Origin: Pontiella desulfatans
GTDB taxonomy: Bacteria; Verrucomicrobiota; Kiritimatiellia; Kiritimatiellales; Pontiellaceae
Direction of reading: 5' to 3'
Assembly (NCBI RefSeq): GCF_900890425.1
Contig: NZ_CAAHFG010000001.1
Location: forward strand, 868,001-932,000
DNA: 64,000 nt
The notes beneath the pieces are model-generated. The model did no database searches. It saw only the letters and a list, made by a program, of their open reading frames with translations, and had not been told where the DNA came from. Position 1 is the stretch's first letter, and each line of letters starts with the position of its first letter. Position numbers and translations under genes: made by a program. This document shows positions 60,492 through 64,000 of this stretch, piece after piece.

Positions 60492-61634
60492 ATGGCAAAC
60501 AAAATAAATACCGATCCAACAATTGTCTTCGTGGGGCAGACTCCTCCTCCGACAACCGGTCAATCGGTTATGATTCAGGTTTTGCTGGATGGATTGAAGA
60601 GGCGCTTGCATGTTGAATTTGTCCGGATGGATTTCAGTGCTTCCGTTCAGGAGATGGGGACGTTCAGTTTGAGGAAGGTAAAAACGCTGGTTTCGCTCAT
60701 TTTGCAGACGCGTTCGCTTCTCCGTCGATATCCCGATTCTGTGCTTTACTATCCGCCCGCCTCGCCCTCGCTGGTTCCTTTGGTCCGTGATATTGTTTTT
60801 TTGCTAAGCGTGCGGTCATTGGCCGGAGCCGTGGTCTTTCACTATCATGCCTACGGTATGGCAGGTTTCCTTGAAAACCGGCCACTTCTTCTTTGGTTGG
60901 CTCGAAAGGCGTACGCCCGTGCTGATTTGGCTGTGGTACCCACGCCTTCCTGTGCTGAAGAACCCCGGATCTTTTTCCCCCGCAGGATAGAGGCTGTGCC
61001 CTATGGACGTGACCTGCCTGGCACCACTAGCCAGCATAAAAAAAGGGGAGGGGGAACCTATAGAATTCTATTTGTCGGCATCCTCACCGAAGGCAAGGGA
61101 ATATTTGAATTGGTGGAAACCGTTGCTCGTTTGGTCGCTTTAGGTATGGAGGTGGCGGTTCGTTGCGTAGGTGTTTGGCGCTCTGAAAAGGAAAAAGAAG
61201 AGGTGGTGGCAAGGGTTGAGCGTTGTAATCTGCAGCAGATCATAGAGTTCTGCGGACATTTGGAGGGGGAAGACTTGTGGCTTGAGTATCTCCACGCAGA
61301 TGTGCTCTTCTTTCCTACCCATTATGTATATGAGACACAAGGCATGGTTGTTGTTGAAGCCATGGCCTTTTCCCTTCCTGTTGTTTCCAGCGACTGGCGT
61401 GGCCCGTGCGATATTGTCAAGGATGGTGAAACCGGCATATTGTGTCGTGCCGGTTGCATCGATGATTATGTGGGTGCCTTGGTTAAGTTATGCAAGGATT
61501 CCCGGTTACGTAAAGCAATGGGGCATGCCGGTTATCAGCACTATCAATCTTGTTTCACTGAGGGGCGCTACATTGGGAGATGGATTGATTTGATTGGTGA
61601 GCTAAGGATAACGCTGGAAAATGACCGTGATTGA
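60492..61634 (+). CDS. GT4-family glycosyltransferase
   Basis: 380 residues. IVFVGQTPPPTTGQSVMIQV, VLYYPPASPSLVPLVRDIVF, ILFVGILTEGKGIFELVETV, VLFFPTHYVYETQGMVVVEA and MAFSLPVVSSDWRG. Retaining GT-B enzyme acting after the WbaP-like transferase upstream. Confidence 0.86.
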   Translation: MANKINTDPTIVFVGQTPPPTTGQSVMIQVLLDGLKRRLHVEFVRMDFSASVQEMGTFSLRKVKTLVSLILQTRSLLRRYPDSVLYYPPASPSLVPLVRDIVFLLSVRSLAGAVVFHYHAYGMAGFLENRPLLLWLARKAYARADLAVVPTPSCAEEPRIFFPRRIEAVPYGRDLPGTTSQHKKRGGGTYRILFVGILTEGKGIFELVETVARLVALGMEVAVRCVGVWRSEKEKEEVVARVERCNLQQIIEFCGHLEGEDLWLEYLHADVLFFPTHYVYETQGMVVVEAMAFSLPVVSSDWRGPCDIVKDGETGILCRAGCIDDYVGALVKLCKDSRLRKAMGHAGYQHYQSCFTEGRYIGRWIDLIGELRITLENDRD

Positions 61635-61693
61635 TGAGTTGGCAACGGGTTTTTCCGGCTATGAATATAACTGTTATGGCAATGGGGTGGTAG

Positions 61694-62374
61694 ATGGTTT
61701 CTTCCCACACAAATAAAGGCAGCATATCCGCCCGAATGCGTAAAAGAAGAATGCGTTTTCTGGATGATGTCATTTCCGCATCCAACGGGAAACCGTTGTC
61801 GATTGCCGATCTCGGAGGGACGCTTTCCTTTTGGGAAATGAACCTGGAACATCTTGCCGAAGAGGGACGTATTGGCAAAATTGATGTGTTTAATCTGGAA
61901 TCCTCTTCCGGCAGGGTGTTGCGAATCGGGGATGTCGAGATCCGGGAGTTCAATGCCGATGTGACCGACCTTCTTGAGATTGGGAAAACGGAATACGATA
62001 TTGCCTTTTCGAACAGCGTGATCGAGCATGTGGGTAATCTGCATTCCCAATCCCTTTTTGCTAAAGAAATCCGCCGGATTTCCCGGCGCTATATCATGCA
62101 GACCCCGAACCGGCGCTTCCCGATCGAGCCCCATTTTTATGTCCCTTTCTTCCCTTATATTCCTTTAGGAATCCGTTCGTGGTTGCACCAGCGATTCAAG
62201 CTCGGATGGTTGATGGCCGAATCCGATCCCCTGCAAGCTCGAATTGATTGCGACCAGATTCGTCTACTGACGCGTAGGGAATTGGAATTGTTGTTCGATG
62301 ATGCCCAAATTCATGTGGAGTGGATATGCGGTTTTGCAAAATCATACATTCTGGTTGGGGAAACAACGGCATGA
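61694..62374 (+). CDS. Class I SAM-dependent methyltransferase
   Basis: 226 residues. SIADLGGTLSFWEMN as motif I, DIAFSNSVIEHVGNLHSQSL as motif IV, and MQTPNRRFPIEPHFYVPFFP, the typical part of Methyltransf_11 proteins of polysaccharide loci. Target unknown. Confidence 0.82.
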   Translation: MVSSHTNKGSISARMRKRRMRFLDDVISASNGKPLSIADLGGTLSFWEMNLEHLAEEGRIGKIDVFNLESSSGRVLRIGDVEIREFNADVTDLLEIGKTEYDIAFSNSVIEHVGNLHSQSLFAKEIRRISRRYIMQTPNRRFPIEPHFYVPFFPYIPLGIRSWLHQRFKLGWLMAESDPLQARIDCDQIRLLTRRELELLFDDAQIHVEWICGFAKSYILVGETTA

Positions 62375-62429
62375 GTCGATTGCTTAGGAAATCTGAAGCA
62401 TATCGGATCGGAAATTGGATGGATTGCAT

Positions 62430-63185
62430 ATGGTAACGCGAGTTCAGATTGGTACCTCACGATTGGAAAATCTGGAAGCCCAGGCGCTAGACACCTTTCT
62501 GGATAAATCATGGATCCATCTTGGAGAACCATGCCAGGGGAGTGGTAGTGATCAGAAGGGCGGTTTGGCTTGGGAAATGGTGGTGGCCAGACTCTATGCT
62601 TTAAGCCTCGCAGAGCTTAACGAAATTATTAAACGTCGATTTGCTCGGCGAGGAGCCGAAAGGCGGCCGCATGGTTTTTCGAGGAAAGCGCTTTATGAAA
62701 AAACCAATTTTTCAGAATTCTATTTTGAAAAAGGCGGGCGTCTTCCATTTGACGATGAAACGGTGGATTTTATTTTTTCGGAACATTTTTTCGAACATTT
62801 GTTCCTGGATGAAGCGGTTGATCTATTTCGGGAATGTCATCGTGTGCTCAAGCCAAATGGGCTCATAAGAACCTGTGTTCCAGATGCCGACTTGAGAACC
62901 TACGAACCGGTGGAAAGCGTGGGGTATCCGAATCAGTGCCTGCCCTATTCCCACCCTGACAAGCATAAGAGCCGATGGTCGGTATATTCATTGTGCGAAG
63001 CCCTGGAGCATGCCGGTTTCGCTACTTATCCGCTAAGATATTGCGATCGGCATGGTCAATATATAAAATCCAATCCCGAAGATAACCAGGCGTTCTACAA
63101 GGATTGTCCAGAAGAGGAACTGGCGTTTAGCACAACATATATTCAACGGATCGACTCGCTTATTGTTGATGGAATAAAGTTGTGA
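62430..63185 (+). CDS. Predicted SAM-dependent methyltransferase
   Basis: 251 residues from the ATG at 62430 (a TTG at 62415 is in frame). LPFDDETVDFIFSEHFFEHL and FRECHRVLKPNGLIRTCVPD are the C-terminal half of a class I methyltransferase; the glycine-rich motif I is not obvious, so it belongs to the short COG4627-like group. Next gene 19 bp downstream. Confidence 0.78.
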   Translation: MVTRVQIGTSRLENLEAQALDTFLDKSWIHLGEPCQGSGSDQKGGLAWEMVVARLYALSLAELNEIIKRRFARRGAERRPHGFSRKALYEKTNFSEFYFEKGGRLPFDDETVDFIFSEHFFEHLFLDEAVDLFRECHRVLKPNGLIRTCVPDADLRTYEPVESVGYPNQCLPYSHPDKHKSRWSVYSLCEALEHAGFATYPLRYCDRHGQYIKSNPEDNQAFYKDCPEEELAFSTTYIQRIDSLIVDGIKL

Positions 63186-63204
63186 TGGGGAAGAGTGTTC
63201 TAGC

Positions 63205-63960
63205 ATGAGTCCTTGTTTTGAAAAGAAGAGCGTTCTGGGGATTGGTGTGTCGGTCGTGGATCAGTTGCAATTGCTTGCAGCCATCGCCGAGCTGGCGAGG
63301 GGCGGCACTCCGGCCTTGGTCAACAACGTCAATGTCCATGCCTGCAACCTGGCCTATGAACACCCGGAATTCCGCGATGTGCTGAACCATTCCGAGATTG
63401 TTTTTTGCGATGGATTCGGGGTCAAACTGGCCGGGGTGCTGACGGGCAACCGGCTTGGGCCGCGGATGACGCCGCCGGATTGGATCGACGACCTGTTTTC
63501 GATGTGCGAAAGGGATGGTTTTTCCGTTTATTTCATCGGCGATGAAGACGAAGTGGTTGGAGCGTTCGTGAAGACGGTTGTGGCACGGCATCCTCAACTG
63601 AAGGTGGCGGGATGGCGAAATGGTTTTTTTGATTTAGAGGACAAGGGCGTCGTGGCCGAGGTTTCGGATGCCAACGCGGATATCATTATCACCGGCATGG
63701 GCATGCCGCGGCAGGAGCTTTGGGCATGGCAGGCCAAGGATCATGTTGACAAGGGGGTGTTCATTGCGACCGGTGCCTTGTTCCGCTGGTACACGGGCAT
63801 GGAACGCCGCGCCCCCAGATGGATTACGGACTGTGGGCTGGAATGGCTGGCCCGGTTGGTTGCGCAACCCCGCCGGCATTTCCGGCGCTATGTGGTCGGC
63901 ATCCCCCTGTTTTATTGGCGGGTGTTGACCAGTCGTGGCAAGGTCAAGCCTAGTGAATGA
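63205..63960 (+). CDS. WecG/TagA/CpsF-family glycosyltransferase (GT26)
   Basis: 251 residues. VLGIGVSVVDQLQLLAAIAE, NNVNVHACNLA, FCDGFGVKLAGVL, TPPDWIDDLF, FFIG-type VYFIGDEDEVVGAFVKTV, and GMGMPRQELWAWQAKD. Family members transfer N-acetylmannosamine(uronic acid) in early steps on lipid-linked intermediates. Complete; the window ends 40 bases later without a further gene. Confidence 0.92.
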   Translation: MSPCFEKKSVLGIGVSVVDQLQLLAAIAELARGGTPALVNNVNVHACNLAYEHPEFRDVLNHSEIVFCDGFGVKLAGVLTGNRLGPRMTPPDWIDDLFSMCERDGFSVYFIGDEDEVVGAFVKTVVARHPQLKVAGWRNGFFDLEDKGVVAEVSDANADIIITGMGMPRQELWAWQAKDHVDKGVFIATGALFRWYTGMERRAPRWITDCGLEWLARLVAQPRRHFRRYVVGIPLFYWRVLTSRGKVKPSE

Positions 63961-64000
63961 TGGGTTGCTCAAACCGAAGGTTCGTGTAAAGGTTCCAGTC

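Overview
The window reads as a chromosomal stretch of a Gram-negative bacterium of the Planctomycetes-Verrucomicrobia-Chlamydiae type, most likely a marine Kiritimatiellota relative such as Pontiella. That placement is an inference from the PEP-CTERM protein, the GbsR-like plus NusG-like pair heading a large polysaccharide locus, and an abundance of intergenic repeats around four-helix-bundle and GxxExxY genes. No rRNA or marker gene is present to prove it.

Layout. 1-2550: the end of a probable metal P-type ATPase and a large secreted beta-helix/thioredoxin-like/EF-hand protein. 2845-8876: a lower-GC genomic island next to tRNA-Ser(UGA), with an integrase remnant and one five-gene operon. The last three genes of that operon form an ABC-three-component (ABC-3C) conflict system (restriction-endonuclease effector, small middle component, DUF2326 ATPase). 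The first two are unrecognised proteins with hydrophobic segments. 8863-9600: GIY-YIG remnant, tRNA-derived repeats and two dispersed repeats. 9606-14119: an XRE-type regulator and the sulfate assimilation operon cysH-cysD-cysN-rrf2. 14315-63960: a very large exopolysaccharide/O-antigen region. It starts with a GbsR-like regulator and a NusG paralogue, then precursor genes (glmS, rfbB, rfbA, gmd, fcl, a UDP-HexNAc dehydrogenase, and a dTDP-3-amino-sugar set with isomerase, aminotransferase and acyltransferase). It also has ten glycosyltransferases, two flippases, one polymerase, two polyprenyl-phosphate sugar-1-phosphate transferases, methyltransferases and a pyruvyl-transferase/FrhB pair. Interspersed are a secreted NAD-dependent DNA ligase, a PEP-CTERM protein and four toxin-antitoxin modules.

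How the genes work together. CysD/CysN make APS from sulfate and CysH, which has the iron-sulfur cysteines of APS reductases, reduces it. The APS-kinase-like tail of CysN has lost its P-loop, so PAPS seems not to be made here. In the polysaccharide region, sugar nucleotides (dTDP-6-deoxy-3-aminohexose, GDP-fucose, UDP-HexNAc uronate) feed glycosyltransferases working on undecaprenyl-PP started by either of two PHPT enzymes. Flippases and Wzy would export and polymerise the repeat units.

The most unusual content is mobile and repetitive. (1) Two four-helix-bundle genes (50816-51481 and 58104-58769) are split at the same codon by the same 288-bp insert coding for a GIY-YIG nuclease. By eye the inserts are identical while the flanking host halves have diverged, which is the signature of homing. 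(2) Many intergenic regions hold low-complexity, word-like variable repeats arranged as inverted pairs, G-rich then C-rich. These flank the four-helix-bundle genes and the GxxExxY gene, also occur without cargo, and in several places lie inside reading frames (fdtA-like gene, a glycosyltransferase, nucleotide-sugar dehydrogenase, fcl N-terminus). They behave like a diversified family of insertion elements with no recognisable transposase.
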